Assembly: GCF_001269885.1 (NCBI RefSeq) | Contig: NZ_LHVH01000023.1 | Span: 105,226 to 169,225 of the forward strand | From: Pseudomonas kilonensis | GTDB lineage: Bacteria; Pseudomonadota; Gammaproteobacteria; Pseudomonadales; Pseudomonadaceae | DNA length: 64,000 nt | Direction of reading: 5' to 3' | Part shown: one piece after another, positions 7,737-16,278 of the stretch | How the letters are laid out: each line of letters opens with the position of its first letter | Numbering within the stretch: the first letter of the stretch is position 1 | Notes under the pieces: generated by a model | Told to the model about the DNA's origin: nothing | The model's input: the letters and a program-made list of their open reading frames with translations, nothing else | Databases searched by the model: none | Position numbers and translations under genes: made by a program

Positions 7737-9371
7737 ATGAATAGCTTGCGCAGTGTGTCGATCAGCCGACGCTTGTGGCTCATCCTGGTGGTGGCCATCG
7801 TGATGTTGTTCACGCTCGGCGCGTTTATGCTCAAGCAGATCCACACGGATCTGTATCAGGCCAAGGTGCAGAAGACCCAGCATGTGGTGCAGACCGCCAG
7901 TGGCGTGCTGAGCTACTACCATGGGCTGGAAACCGCCGGGACCCTGACCCGCGAGGCGGCGCAGAAGCAAGCCCTCAGCGCGGTGCGAGGCCTGCGTTAT
8001 GACCAGAGTGACTATTTCTGGATCAACGACCTGGCGCCGGTCATGGTCATGCACCCGACCAACCCGAAACTTGAAGGCCAGAACCTCTCGGCGATCCGTG
8101 ACCCGAACGGTTATGCGCTGTTCAACGAGATGGTTGCCATCGCCAAGTCCAAGGGCGCCGGCATGATCAACTACCTCTGGCCGAAGCCGGGCGCCGAGGC
8201 GCCGGTGGGCAAGACCTCCTACGTCAAACTGTTCGAACCCTGGGGTTGGATCATCGGTTCGGGCGTCTACATCGATGACGTCCAGGCCGAGTTCCAGTCC
8301 CAAGTGATCAAGGCCACGGTGGTCGGCCTGATCATCACCCTGCTCATGGGCCTGCTGTTGACCCTGATTGTGCGCAGCATCGTCGGCCCGCTGCAGGAAA
8401 CGGTCAACGCCATGGCCAACATCGCCAGCGGCGAAAGTGACCTGACCCGCACCCTCGACACCCACGGCCAGGACGAAGTCACCCAACTGGCGCGGCATTT
8501 CAACGCCTTTACCGCCAAGTTGCGGCAAGTAGTGACCCAACTGCAAGCTTCGGCCAGCGCGCTGGGGCAATCCTCCAGTGAATTGGGCAACGACGCCACC
8601 CAGGCCCAGCAACGCAGCCAGCAGCAGTCGCAACAAATGGAGCTGGTGGCGACCGCGATCAATGAAGTGACCTATGGCGTGCAGGACGTGGCCAAGAACG
8701 CCGAGCACGCAGCCAGCGAGATGCGCGACGCCGAATCCCAGGCCCAGCAAGGCCAGGTCAACATCGATGGCAGCTTGCAGCAGATCGACCGCCTGTCCCA
8801 GACCATCGACCAGGCGGTGGAAGTGATCCGCACCCTGGCGAGTGAAAGCACCCAGATTGGCAGCGTGCTGGAGGTGATTCGCTCCATTGCCGAGCAGACC
8901 AACCTGCTGGCCCTCAATGCCGCGATCGAAGCCGCCCGCGCCGGCGAACAAGGCCGGGGCTTTGCGGTGGTCGCCGATGAAGTGCGGCTGCTGGCCCAGC
9001 GTACACAGAAGTCCACCGCAGAGATCCAGGCGATGATCGAGCGCCTGCAAACCCATTCCGAAGCCGCCGTGAAAGTCATCAGCGACAGCAGCCGTGCTTC
9101 GCAACTGACCATCGAACAGGCCGGCCTGGCCGGTGCCAGCCTCAACGCCATCGGCCAGGCCCTGCGCAACCTCAACAGCCTGAACGCCTCCATCGCCAGT
9201 GCCACGTTGCAACAGGCCCATGTGGTGGAAGACATCAACCAGAACGTCACCCAGGCCGCCGGACTGTCCCACAGCACCGCCATGGCCGCCGAACAATCCA
9301 GCCAGGCAAGCGGTCGCCTCAAGGCACTGAGTGAAGAATTGAACGGGTTGCTCAAGCAGTTCCGGGTCTAA
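7737..9371 (+). CDS. Methyl-accepting chemotaxis protein with single Cache domain
   Basis: 544 residues. TM1 is at about 12-32, then a periplasmic sCache_2-type sensor (about 35-190, with RYDQSDYFWIND and the VKLFEPWGWIIGSGVYIDDV motif), TM2 at about 194-214, HAMP, and the cytoplasmic signalling domain. The conserved hairpin tip is EQTNLLALNAAIEAARAGEQ. sCache_2 receptors of pseudomonads such as McpP sense small carboxylic acids, so acetate, pyruvate or similar is a reasonable guess; the ligand cannot be read from the sequence. There is no CheR-docking pentapeptide at the C-terminus. The gene stands alone. Confidence 0.92.
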   Translation: MNSLRSVSISRRLWLILVVAIVMLFTLGAFMLKQIHTDLYQAKVQKTQHVVQTASGVLSYYHGLETAGTLTREAAQKQALSAVRGLRYDQSDYFWINDLAPVMVMHPTNPKLEGQNLSAIRDPNGYALFNEMVAIAKSKGAGMINYLWPKPGAEAPVGKTSYVKLFEPWGWIIGSGVYIDDVQAEFQSQVIKATVVGLIITLLMGLLLTLIVRSIVGPLQETVNAMANIASGESDLTRTLDTHGQDEVTQLARHFNAFTAKLRQVVTQLQASASALGQSSSELGNDATQAQQRSQQQSQQMELVATAINEVTYGVQDVAKNAEHAASEMRDAESQAQQGQVNIDGSLQQIDRLSQTIDQAVEVIRTLASESTQIGSVLEVIRSIAEQTNLLALNAAIEAARAGEQGRGFAVVADEVRLLAQRTQKSTAEIQAMIERLQTHSEAAVKVISDSSRASQLTIEQAGLAGASLNAIGQALRNLNSLNASIASATLQQAHVVEDINQNVTQAAGLSHSTAMAAEQSSQASGRLKALSEELNGLLKQFRV

Positions 9372-9388
9372 AGATCGGTAGACCACCC

Positions 9389-9545
9389 TGTGGGAGCGAG
9401 CCTGCTCACGAATGCGGTTTGATTTGATCGTTCCCACGCTCCGCGTGGGAATGCATCCCGTGACGCTCTGCGTCACATTCCAGAAGCGGAACGCAGAGCG
9501 TCCCTGGCGACATTCCCACGCAGGAGCGTGGGAACGATCGTAATC
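9389..9545. repeat. REP copy plus family C repeat (GATCGTTCCCACGC)
   Basis: A diverged family A REP core at 9389-9420, then at 9428-9540 a larger inverted element starting GATCGTTCCCACGC and ending GTGGGAACGATC, with internal GTGACGCTCTGCGTCAC. The same element is found tandemly repeated at 63648-64000. It occupies most of the 276-base gap before pnuC. Confidence 0.8.
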
Positions 9546-9647
9546 CCTTGCTCGCGATAGCGGCGGTACATTCAACATTGGTATTGGAGCTCTCCACGCC
9601 ATAGCGTTTACAATCGCCGCCCTCTCCTATCTCCCCAAGGAACCGCC

Positions 9648-10211
9648 ATGTCCGGGCTTGAACTGTTTGCCGCAGCCCTCGGCGTGATCGCTGTCTGGTT
9701 GACCGTCAAGCAGAACCCCTGGTGCTGGCCGATCGGCCTGGTCATGGTGTTGCTGTACAGCTGGATTTTTTTCGAGGTGAAGTTGTACTCGGACATGCTG
9801 CTGCAGGTTGTCTACGCGGTGCTGCAACTCTACGGTTGGTGGCAATGGACCCGAGCCGGGCACAATCATGATGGGCGCCAGGTCAGCCGCCTCGGTGGGC
9901 CGTCGGTGTTGCTCAGCCTGGCCATTGGCGCGGTAGGCAGCCTGCTGTTGGGCGCCGCCATGGCTCACTGGACCGACGCCGCCCAGCCCTGGCTCGATGC
10001 CGCGCTCACCGGCTTCAGCCTCGTCGCCCAGTGGTGGATGGCGCAAAAACGCGTGCAATGCTGGCCGCTGTGGATCGTCCTGGACGTGATCTTCGTCGGC
10101 CTGTTCATCTACAAGGGCCTGCACCTGACCGCCGCGCTCTACGCCCTGTTCACCCTGCTGGCCGTGCAAGGCTGGCGGGAATGGCGCGCCGACCCGGCCC
10201 TGCGCGCATGA
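9648..10211 (+). CDS. pnuC: Nicotinamide mononucleotide/riboside transporter PnuC
   Basis: 187 residues with six to seven hydrophobic helices. The PnuC signature is visible (VWLTVKQNPWCWPIGLV near the N-terminus; LYGWWQW in the middle; QWWMAQKR and WIVLDVIFVGLFIYKGL near the end). It is an inner-membrane facilitator for NAD precursors, with uptake driven by intracellular phosphorylation. AAGGAACCGCC precedes the ATG. Its stop overlaps the start of the kinase-like gene, which fits a transport-plus-trapping pair. Confidence 0.92.
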   Translation: MSGLELFAAALGVIAVWLTVKQNPWCWPIGLVMVLLYSWIFFEVKLYSDMLLQVVYAVLQLYGWWQWTRAGHNHDGRQVSRLGGPSVLLSLAIGAVGSLLLGAAMAHWTDAAQPWLDAALTGFSLVAQWWMAQKRVQCWPLWIVLDVIFVGLFIYKGLHLTAALYALFTLLAVQGWREWRADPALRA

Positions 10212-10732
10212 AGGTGGTGGTCCTGACTGGCCCGGAATCCAGCGGCAAGAGTTGGCTGGCGGCGCAATTGCAGGAACACTTTGGCGGCGTGCGGGTGGAT
10301 GAGTACGTGCGCCACTTCATGGAACAGACCCGGCGCGATACCTGCCTGGCCGACATCACCGACATCGCCTCCGGCCAACTGGCCTGGGAAGATCAGGCCC
10401 GTGCCCGCCGTCCCGCGCTGTTGATCCTCGACACGCACCTGCTGAGCAACATCCTCTGGAGCCAAACCCTGTTCGGCGACTGCCCGGACTGGCTCGAGCC
10501 GGCCCTGCTGGCCCGTCATTATGACCTGCACCTGCTGCTGAGCCCCGAGCAGGTCGAATGGACCGGCGACGGTTTGCGTTGCCAACCCGAACTGGCAGAA
10601 CGGCTGGCGTTTTTCGAGACGATCGAGGCTTGGCTGAGCGGACATCGGCAACCGTTCCAGGTCATTGAAGGCGATTGGGCGCAACGCCAGCAGCAAGTGT
10701 TCGCCGCCGTTGCCCGCCTGCTTGAAGCCTGA
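10208..10732 (+). CDS. NadR-like ribosylnicotinamide kinase
   Basis: 174 residues, an AAA-type P-loop protein matching the C-terminal kinase domain of NadR. Walker A is GPESSGKS at the N-terminus, a conserved DEYVRHF segment follows, and LLILDTHLLSNILWS contains the Walker B-like aspartate. It lacks the DNA-binding and adenylyltransferase domains of full NadR. It should phosphorylate nicotinamide riboside brought in by PnuC. The ATG overlaps the pnuC stop (ATGA), so they form one translational unit. A start further upstream would overlap pnuC and is not needed. Confidence 0.88.
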   Translation: MKVVVLTGPESSGKSWLAAQLQEHFGGVRVDEYVRHFMEQTRRDTCLADITDIASGQLAWEDQARARRPALLILDTHLLSNILWSQTLFGDCPDWLEPALLARHYDLHLLLSPEQVEWTGDGLRCQPELAERLAFFETIEAWLSGHRQPFQVIEGDWAQRQQQVFAAVARLLEA

Positions 10733-10746
10733 CCACAAGGGTGATC

Positions 10747-10764
10747 TGTTTCATTGCTGAAACA
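10747..10764. promoter_or_regulatory. fap upstream palindrome 1
   Basis: TGTTTCA-N4-TGAAACA, perfect 7-bp arms, about 220 bases upstream of the sigma-54 promoter. It is the first of three similar sites and a candidate binding site for an enhancer-binding protein. Confidence 0.6.
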
Positions 10765-10819
10765 CCACGGTCGCTGCAAACCCGGATCCAACGTCGCTTC
10801 ACCAAATTGCCATCAAGAC

Positions 10820-10837
10820 TGTCAAGCTTCTGAAACA
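10820..10837. promoter_or_regulatory. fap upstream palindrome 2 (degenerate)
   Basis: TGTCAAG-N4-TGAAACA. The right half-site is identical to the other two sites while the left arm is degenerate, with the same 18-base overall length. Confidence 0.5.
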
Positions 10838-10901
10838 CCCCCCAAAAAGCCTGGATCCAGAGCCCTGGGACAGTGTGTGACCGCCTGGTCACCATGCCCC
10901 T

Positions 10902-10919
10902 TGTCTCAGCGCTGAAACA
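10902..10919. promoter_or_regulatory. fap upstream palindrome 3
   Basis: TGTCTCA-N4-TGAAACA, one mismatch between arms, 65 bases upstream of the -24 element. Centres of the three sites are about 73 and 82 bases apart. Confidence 0.6.
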
Positions 10920-10982
10920 GGTCCCTTCCCCGGCTTCCCTCCCATAAATCCAACTCATTGAATCCAAAGGCATTCCAAAACT

Positions 10983-10998
10983 CGGCACGACACCTGCT
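10983..10998 (+). promoter_or_regulatory. Sigma-54 promoter of the fap operon
   Basis: CGGCACGACACCTGCT matches the -24/-12 consensus TGGCACG-N4-TTGCW at all but two positions, with GG (10984-10985) and GC (10996-10997) separated by exactly 10 bases. Transcription would begin near 11009, giving a leader of about 47 bases before fapA. A sigma-54 activator gene lies at the far end of the operon. Confidence 0.7.
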
Positions 10999-11055
10999 CT
11001 GCCCCATTTCGCAACGCTGGACCAGGGCCAGCCCACCGAAGAAGGAATCGATGCC

Positions 11056-11502
11056 GTGGGAACTTTCGAGAGAAATTTGACCTGTCTGCTGTTGATCGGC
11101 TGCGCCGCCAGCGCAACGCTCAGTCTGCCAGCGCAGGCCGAGGGCAACGGCGTCATCGTGCTCAACCGTGACGTGCAGCCCATCGCAATTGGTCGCAACG
11201 GTGGCAAAGACCCCTACCCGACCACCGTCAATGCCAACCCCTCCGAACGAATCAATCAGGCGACCGCCAGCACCGAACTGAGCGATGGCGAGTTCGCCAG
11301 CGTGGCCAGCGGCTCGTCGATCCGCAACACCATCAACCCGAACACAGGCGTGCAGGGCCTGAACGTCGTGACCAACCCCAACGGCATGCCGGGCATGAAT
11401 GCCGGTCACGGTGGCGGTAGCGGCGGCGCGATCTCCGGCACCATCAACCGCTCGTTGAGTTCTGGCCTGGCCCCGCTGGGTCGGCTGGCGGGAGGTCAGT
11501 GA
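11056..11502 (+). CDS. fapA: Functional amyloid protein FapA
   Basis: 148 residues, with a signal peptide (LLLIGCAASATLSLPAQA) and a low-complexity, Asn/Gly/Ser-rich mature part expected to be disordered. FapA is a periplasmic protein that influences FapB/FapC fibre assembly. Identification rests mainly on its place as first gene of fapABCDEF. The start is a GTG at 11056 behind AAGGAA (11042-11047); the ATG at 11051 is out of frame and closes after nine codons. The stop lies 1 base before the fapB start. Confidence 0.85.
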   Translation: MGTFERNLTCLLLIGCAASATLSLPAQAEGNGVIVLNRDVQPIAIGRNGGKDPYPTTVNANPSERINQATASTELSDGEFASVASGSSIRNTINPNTGVQGLNVVTNPNGMPGMNAGHGGGSGGAISGTINRSLSSGLAPLGRLAGGQ

Positions 11503-11503
11503 T

Positions 11504-12097
11504 ATGAAGCCCGCGCTGTTTCTACTCACTCTGTTCATGCTTTCCCTGCTCAGCTCTTTCACCGTATTTGCCGATTCAGGTGTTGCGGTGGTCAGTAACG
11601 CCAACCTGCAGGATTCCGGCAGCCATTACACCGGCAACTTCAACGTCAACCAGGCGGCCGGTGACCAGATCCAGCAGACCAATGCCCGGGCCATTGCCAT
11701 TGGCAGCCACGCCCAGGCCAGTACCCGCGTGCAACAACGGGTCGACACGCAGGCCAACCCTTCCATGAACGCCACCGCCCGCATCGGCGGCCAATCCTTT
11801 ACCAACGGCAACGGTGTACTGGGCGTCAACCAGTCCGCCGGGGCCAACAACCAGATGGCCAATGTCATGCGGGTGGGCATCAGTGCCCAGCCGCAGAGCA
11901 TTGACGACAGCGCCCTGTCTCAACAGAACGTGGCGTTGCTACCGAACTCAGGAGCAACTGGCGCCCCAACCGGCAGTCGCCAGGTCGTTACCAGCGACCA
12001 GGCCTTCACCGGCAGCCGAGGGGTAATCCAGGTGAACCAGAGCGCCGGGGTGGGGAACCGTATGGCCAACACCCTGAGCATCCGAGTCGCTGATTGA
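11504..12097 (+). CDS. fapB: Amyloid nucleator FapB
   Basis: 197 residues with a signal peptide ending near residue 23. Three imperfect repeats centre on VNQAAGDQIQQTN (48-60), VNQSAGANNQMAN (108-120) and VNQSAGVGNRMAN (177-189), the Fap-type amyloid motif. FapB is the minor fibre subunit thought to nucleate FapC outside the cell. GGAGG at 11491-11495 gives a strong ribosome site inside the end of fapA. It is the second gene of the operon, 59 bases before fapC. Confidence 0.93.
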   Translation: MKPALFLLTLFMLSLLSSFTVFADSGVAVVSNANLQDSGSHYTGNFNVNQAAGDQIQQTNARAIAIGSHAQASTRVQQRVDTQANPSMNATARIGGQSFTNGNGVLGVNQSAGANNQMANVMRVGISAQPQSIDDSALSQQNVALLPNSGATGAPTGSRQVVTSDQAFTGSRGVIQVNQSAGVGNRMANTLSIRVAD

Positions 12098-12156
12098 CCC
12101 GGAGGCTACATAAGAAAGTACCGACACTTAACCAACGACACGCAAGGAGAAACACC

Positions 12157-13131
12157 ATGAAACCTACAATGGCACTCAAACCATTGGTTTTCGCTCTCGC
12201 CGCTGTCATGGCAATGGCTGCACAGGCTGGAGGAAACGGCAACGGGCACGGCGATGGTAACGGCCACCATGGTCCCAAAGGCCCAACGTGGGAAGAACAG
12301 CTGTCCATCAACGCCAGTGCGATGGCTACCGTGATCGATGAGCAGAACAGCGACGGCAACGAGGTGCTCAACCAGGGCACTAAAAACACCGCCGACGCTA
12401 CCGACTCCCTCAATGGCAGCAACGGGAACATGGGGGCGAACATCGCCGCTGGCGATGGTAACCAACAAGACAACGCCGCAGCGCTGGCTACCGCTGACGA
12501 AAGCTTCATCTTCGGCTCGGCTGTCGCCGCCTCAAGTGCCACGCAAACCAATACCAACAACTATGTAAAAAACAACTCGACCCACAACAACGCCTCGCTC
12601 ACCAACGCAGGCAACGACGGCTCCGGCAACATCGGCATCAACGTGACCGCCGGCAACTTCAACCAACAGAAAAACAACCTGGCCATTGCCGTATCGGGTG
12701 GCCGTGTCGCACAGGCCTCTGCCGAGGCCAATCAGTCCTCCACTGGCCTGGTGGTCGACAATAAGGGTGTACGGACCTACAAAACCGACACGCTCACCAG
12801 CACCTACGCCGCTTCTGGCACCTTCAAGGCCAAAGGCACCGGCACCGTCGAAGAGGACGATCATGGTGGCTGGGGCAACAGAGGCGGTAACGGCGGTCAC
12901 GATGACGACAAGTTCAAGTTCTCCGCCGTGGGGACTTTCGAACTGGCCGGCAGCAACACCCAGCAGGTGCTGACCCGCGACGGTTGGAAAAACCCTGTGA
13001 TCAACAACGCCACCATGACCAACTCCATGAACGGCTTCTCCGGTAACGGCGGCGCCAACGTATCGGCAGGCGTGGGCAACCAGCAAAGCAACTCGCTGTC
13101 CATCGCAGCCGGCTGCAGGGCTTGCATGTAA
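12157..13131 (+). CDS. fapC: Major functional amyloid subunit FapC
   Basis: 324 residues with a signal peptide (about 1-24), then a Gly/Asn/His-rich stretch. Three amyloid repeats carry the core GNMGANIAAGDGNQQDN (90-106), GNIGINVTAGNFNQQKN (157-173) and GNGGANVSAGVGNQQSN (296-312). A short linker joins repeats 1 and 2; a long linker (about 195-255) rich in Gly, Asp and His joins 2 and 3. The C-terminus has the conserved CRAC (CxxC, 320-323). FapC forms the bulk of the extracellular fibres that stiffen biofilms. The ATG at 12157 follows AAGGAG. A REP doublet and T-run separate it from fapD. Confidence 0.95.
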   Translation: MKPTMALKPLVFALAAVMAMAAQAGGNGNGHGDGNGHHGPKGPTWEEQLSINASAMATVIDEQNSDGNEVLNQGTKNTADATDSLNGSNGNMGANIAAGDGNQQDNAAALATADESFIFGSAVAASSATQTNTNNYVKNNSTHNNASLTNAGNDGSGNIGINVTAGNFNQQKNNLAIAVSGGRVAQASAEANQSSTGLVVDNKGVRTYKTDTLTSTYAASGTFKAKGTGTVEEDDHGGWGNRGGNGGHDDDKFKFSAVGTFELAGSNTQQVLTRDGWKNPVINNATMTNSMNGFSGNGGANVSAGVGNQQSNSLSIAAGCRACM

Positions 13132-13157
13132 AAAAGTACCGCTGTAGGGGCGGGGCT

Positions 13158-13273
13158 GTGGGAGCAAAGCTTGCTCGCGATGAGGTCGTTACATAAAACG
13201 CCTCTGTTGGCTGTAAACCGCTATCGCGAGCAAGCTTTGCTCCCACGGACTCGCTCCCACAGTGGGCTTTTTT
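13158..13273 (+). repeat. REP doublet with U-run between fapC and fapD
   Basis: Perfect 24-bp inverted arms (13158-13181 and 13223-13246) of family A REP separated by 41 bases. A third partial core and TTTTTT follow (13268-13273). The RNA would form a very stable hairpin inside the fap transcript, and the T-run could allow partial termination downstream of fapC. Confidence 0.85.
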
Positions 13274-13300
13274 CCCGGATGTCCACTAGGCGTATTGATC

Positions 13301-13981
13301 ATGCGTGTCACTGCCGTTTCCCTGCTGCTCTGCCTGGCTTGTATGGCCGAAGCGGCGCAGATACCGGTCGCCGCCCTGCCTGGCGGCATGCTGGTCTACA
13401 AACCGGTGCAAAGCGTACGCGAGCGCAAGTTCAGCGACATCGTCGAGCAGAAAACCGATTTCAGTTGCGGCGCCGCCGCACTGGCCACGGTGTTGCGCCA
13501 GGCCTATTGGCTTGACGTCGATGAAGAGCACGTCATCAAAGGCATGCTGGTCAATGCCGACCAGGACCTGGTTCGCACCCAGGGTTTTTCCATGCTGGAC
13601 ATGAAGCGCTACGTGGAAAGCATCGGCATGCGTGCCCGAGGCTACCGGATACCGCCAGAGAAACTCGAAGCGGTGACGATCCCGGTGGTGGTCCTGATGG
13701 AAATACGCGGCTACAAGCATTTCGTGGTGTTGCAGCGGGCCGACAAGCAATGGGTCTACATCGGCGACCCGGTGCTGGGCCACAAGCGCTACGCCCATGA
13801 TGAGTTCGTCAAAGGCTGGAACGGCATCGTCTTCGCGATCGTCGGCCCGGGCTATGACAAGACCAATGCGCTACGCAGCCCTCCTCAACCCCTGACAGCC
13901 CGTAACAAGCTGGACGGTTTCAACCCGGTCAGGGATGCGGAACTGATGGATTTCGGCTTCATTCAGAGCGACTTTTTTTAA
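13301..13981 (+). CDS. fapD: Fap operon C39-family peptidase FapD
   Basis: 226 residues with a signal peptide (about 1-19). The C39 papain-like domain has the catalytic Cys56 in KTDFSCGAAALATVL, His140 in GYKHFVVLQ and Asp156 in YIGDPVLG, so the triad is intact. FapD is thought to act in the periplasm in processing or secretion of the amyloid subunits. The ATG at 13301 puts the signal peptide at the N-terminus; a longer in-frame start at 13262 would overlap the repeat region. It is the fourth gene of the operon. Confidence 0.93.
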   Translation: MRVTAVSLLLCLACMAEAAQIPVAALPGGMLVYKPVQSVRERKFSDIVEQKTDFSCGAAALATVLRQAYWLDVDEEHVIKGMLVNADQDLVRTQGFSMLDMKRYVESIGMRARGYRIPPEKLEAVTIPVVVLMEIRGYKHFVVLQRADKQWVYIGDPVLGHKRYAHDEFVKGWNGIVFAIVGPGYDKTNALRSPPQPLTARNKLDGFNPVRDAELMDFGFIQSDFF

Positions 13982-14040
13982 TCGCCGACCTACTGCCAAC
14001 AATAAGTACAAAAAGGAGCAGGAAGCTCCGGGAGCAACAC

Positions 14041-14787
14041 ATGAAAACCTCACACTGGCTGTCGCTGGCCTGCCTGCTCGCGACTGCCTCGGGCTATGCC
14101 CATGCCGGCTTCAAACCCATCGAAGTCAAGGACCAGGAGCTTGCCGAGCTGCGCGGTCGTTATGTCATGCCCGGCCGAGTCATCAGCTTTGGCATCGTCA
14201 TGAGCAGTACCTGGCGCAACGCCAGCGGCGACTTGATCGGCGCCACCAGCACCATGCAGATCCAGGCTGCCACCGTCAAACCCGAGTTTTATGTCTCCAC
14301 CGTCAAGCAGACCGGCAACGGCAGCGTCCCGGAACAGGGCAGCGGCAACATTACCGGTGGTGCGGGCCTTGGCACGAGCCAGGGCGTGACCCAGAGCGTA
14401 CGTGCCGCCGGCGACGGCAACACGGCCTACAACAACGTCAACATCAATGTGAAGGAGAGCAACCGGGCGCCAGCGCTTGTGCCCTCCCAGGGCCAACTGC
14501 TGACCAAGGGCCAGACCATCAGCGGCAGCAACGCCGCCGGCAGCGTCGCGGTCACCGCCACCGGCAGCGGCGTGCAAATGGCGATCCAGGCCAGCCACAA
14601 CCAGGGCAGCAGCCTGCAACAAGTGGCCCAAGGCGGTTTGCTGCAAAACACCCGCCTGCTGGGCAACAGCAACCTGGTCAACAACATGACGCAACTCAAT
14701 GTGGTGCTCAACAATAACGGCCCCAGTGCCGGCGCCTTGGACTGCAATCTGACCCAACTGCGTGGCCTGCGTAACCTCGGTTATTGA
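14041..14787 (+). CDS. fapE: Functional amyloid accessory protein FapE
   Basis: 248 residues with a signal peptide ending near AHA (residue 22). A conserved DQELAELRGRYVMPGR segment starts the mature protein. The rest is Asn/Gln/Gly/Ser-rich with beta-prone repeats (for example GNGSVPEQGSGN and GSNAAGSVAVTATGSG). FapE is a minor exported component found with fibres. GGGAGC precedes the ATG. It lies 59 bases after fapD and 46 before fapF. Confidence 0.9.
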   Translation: MKTSHWLSLACLLATASGYAHAGFKPIEVKDQELAELRGRYVMPGRVISFGIVMSSTWRNASGDLIGATSTMQIQAATVKPEFYVSTVKQTGNGSVPEQGSGNITGGAGLGTSQGVTQSVRAAGDGNTAYNNVNINVKESNRAPALVPSQGQLLTKGQTISGSNAAGSVAVTATGSGVQMAIQASHNQGSSLQQVAQGGLLQNTRLLGNSNLVNNMTQLNVVLNNNGPSAGALDCNLTQLRGLRNLGY

Positions 14788-14833
14788 GCTACGCTGATCT
14801 CCGATCATTGGGCAAATAGGGACGACATATTTC

Positions 14834-16117
14834 ATGTATCGATCCGTATCGTTGCGCGCTGTGATGTGTTTAAGCACGTTGTTCCCGGCGGCCGTGTTGC
14901 ACGCGGCCCCGGATGCGGACATCGAGGCCCTGAAACAGGAACTTCTAGAGCTCAAGCAACGATACGAGGTCCAGCAAAGGGCCCTGGCGGTGCTCGAACA
15001 GCGGGTTCGCCAGGTAGAAGATCAACCCGCGGCGACACCGCCCAAGCGCCTGGCCAAATCCCCGGCCGACATGAAAGGCAACCAGACCGTGGCCGGCGGT
15101 GGCGCGGCAACGGCTGGCGGCAGCGGCTACGGGCAATCCCTGGCCGATGATTCCCAACCGGCCCAGAGCGTCTCCAACCTCTATGACGAGGCCAGCGGTT
15201 TCTTTGGCGGCGGTAAATTCAGTTTCGAGACTGGCGTGACCTATTCGCGCTACGACACGCGGCAACTGATCCTCAACGGTTTCCTGGCCCTGGATTCGAT
15301 TTTCCTGGGCAACATCAACCTCGACCGGATCAAGGCCGACACCTGGACGCTGGACCTCACCGGTCGCTATAACTTCGACAACCGCTGGCAGTTCGACCTC
15401 AACGTCCCGGTGATCTACCGCGAATCCACGTACCAGTCAGGCGGCGCGAACAACGGCGCAGCCGGTGTCACCAGCGAAGAGACCGTGACCCGCAACCCCA
15501 CCATCGGCGACGTCAACTTCGGTATCGCCTACAAGTTCATGGATGAGTCGATCAACTCCCCGGACGCGGTGGTCACCTTGCGAGTCAAGGCCCCCACCGG
15601 CAAGGACCCGTTCGGTATCAAGCTGCGCCAATCCCAGGCCAACACCAACCTGTTCGTGCCTGACGACTTGCCCACCGGCAACGGCGTATGGTCGATCACG
15701 CCCGGGCTTTCGCTGGTCAAGACCTTCGACCCGGCGGTGCTGTTCGGCACCCTTTCCTACACCCATAACTTCGAAGAATCGTTCGATGACATCAGTTCCA
15801 CGGTCAACCAGGAGGTCCCGGGCAAGGTGCGGATCGGCGACAGCTTCCAGATCGGCGCGGGCATTGCCTTTGCCTTGAACGAGAAGATGAGCATGTCATT
15901 CTCGGTCTCTGACCTGATCCAAAAGAAAAGCAAGCTCAAACAGGACGGTGGCGACTGGGAGTCGGTGACCTCCAGCGACGCCAACGCCGGCTACTTCAAT
16001 ATCGGCATGACCGTCGCCGCGTCCGACAACCTGACCATCGTGCCCAACCTGTCCATCGGGCTGACCGACGATGCGCCGGATTTCACCTTTAGCCTGAAAT
16101 TCCCGTACTACTTCTGA
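14834..16117 (+). CDS. fapF: Outer-membrane amyloid exporter FapF
   Basis: 427 residues. A signal peptide (about 1-25) is followed by a coiled coil (about 27-60, ALKQELLELKQRYEVQQ) that in known FapF trimerises and plugs the pore, then a Gly/Ala-rich linker. The rest is a beta-barrel of alternating aromatic strands ending in FSLKFPYYF with a C-terminal aromatic residue, as expected for outer-membrane insertion. FapF exports FapB, FapC and FapE. It is the last gene of the operon and is followed by a REP doublet rather than a T-tailed terminator. Confidence 0.95.
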   Translation: MYRSVSLRAVMCLSTLFPAAVLHAAPDADIEALKQELLELKQRYEVQQRALAVLEQRVRQVEDQPAATPPKRLAKSPADMKGNQTVAGGGAATAGGSGYGQSLADDSQPAQSVSNLYDEASGFFGGGKFSFETGVTYSRYDTRQLILNGFLALDSIFLGNINLDRIKADTWTLDLTGRYNFDNRWQFDLNVPVIYRESTYQSGGANNGAAGVTSEETVTRNPTIGDVNFGIAYKFMDESINSPDAVVTLRVKAPTGKDPFGIKLRQSQANTNLFVPDDLPTGNGVWSITPGLSLVKTFDPAVLFGTLSYTHNFEESFDDISSTVNQEVPGKVRIGDSFQIGAGIAFALNEKMSMSFSVSDLIQKKSKLKQDGGDWESVTSSDANAGYFNIGMTVAASDNLTIVPNLSIGLTDDAPDFTFSLKFPYYF

Positions 16118-16170
16118 CGCCCTTAGGGATATGTGAAGGACACATCCCCCAAGGACACTGCAAAACTACT

Positions 16171-16256
16171 GTGGGAGCGGGCTTGCTCGCGAAAGCGGCG
16201 TGTCAGTGACATGGATCAACCTGACACTACGCCTTCGCGAGCAAGCCCGCTCCCAC
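16171..16256. repeat. REP doublet after fapF
   Basis: Inverted family A cores (GTGGGAGCGGGCTTGCTCGC and its complement) at the two ends with about 40 bases between. It lies between the convergent fapF and sigma-54 activator genes. Confidence 0.85.
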
Positions 16257-16278
16257 AATGGGTTGTGTATAGGCAGTT

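Noticed and set aside
7656..9602. Long open frame antisense to the chemoreceptor
   Set aside because: It is the mirror of a GC-rich coding region, has no ribosome site or recognisable domain, and the opposite strand encodes an unmistakable chemoreceptor.
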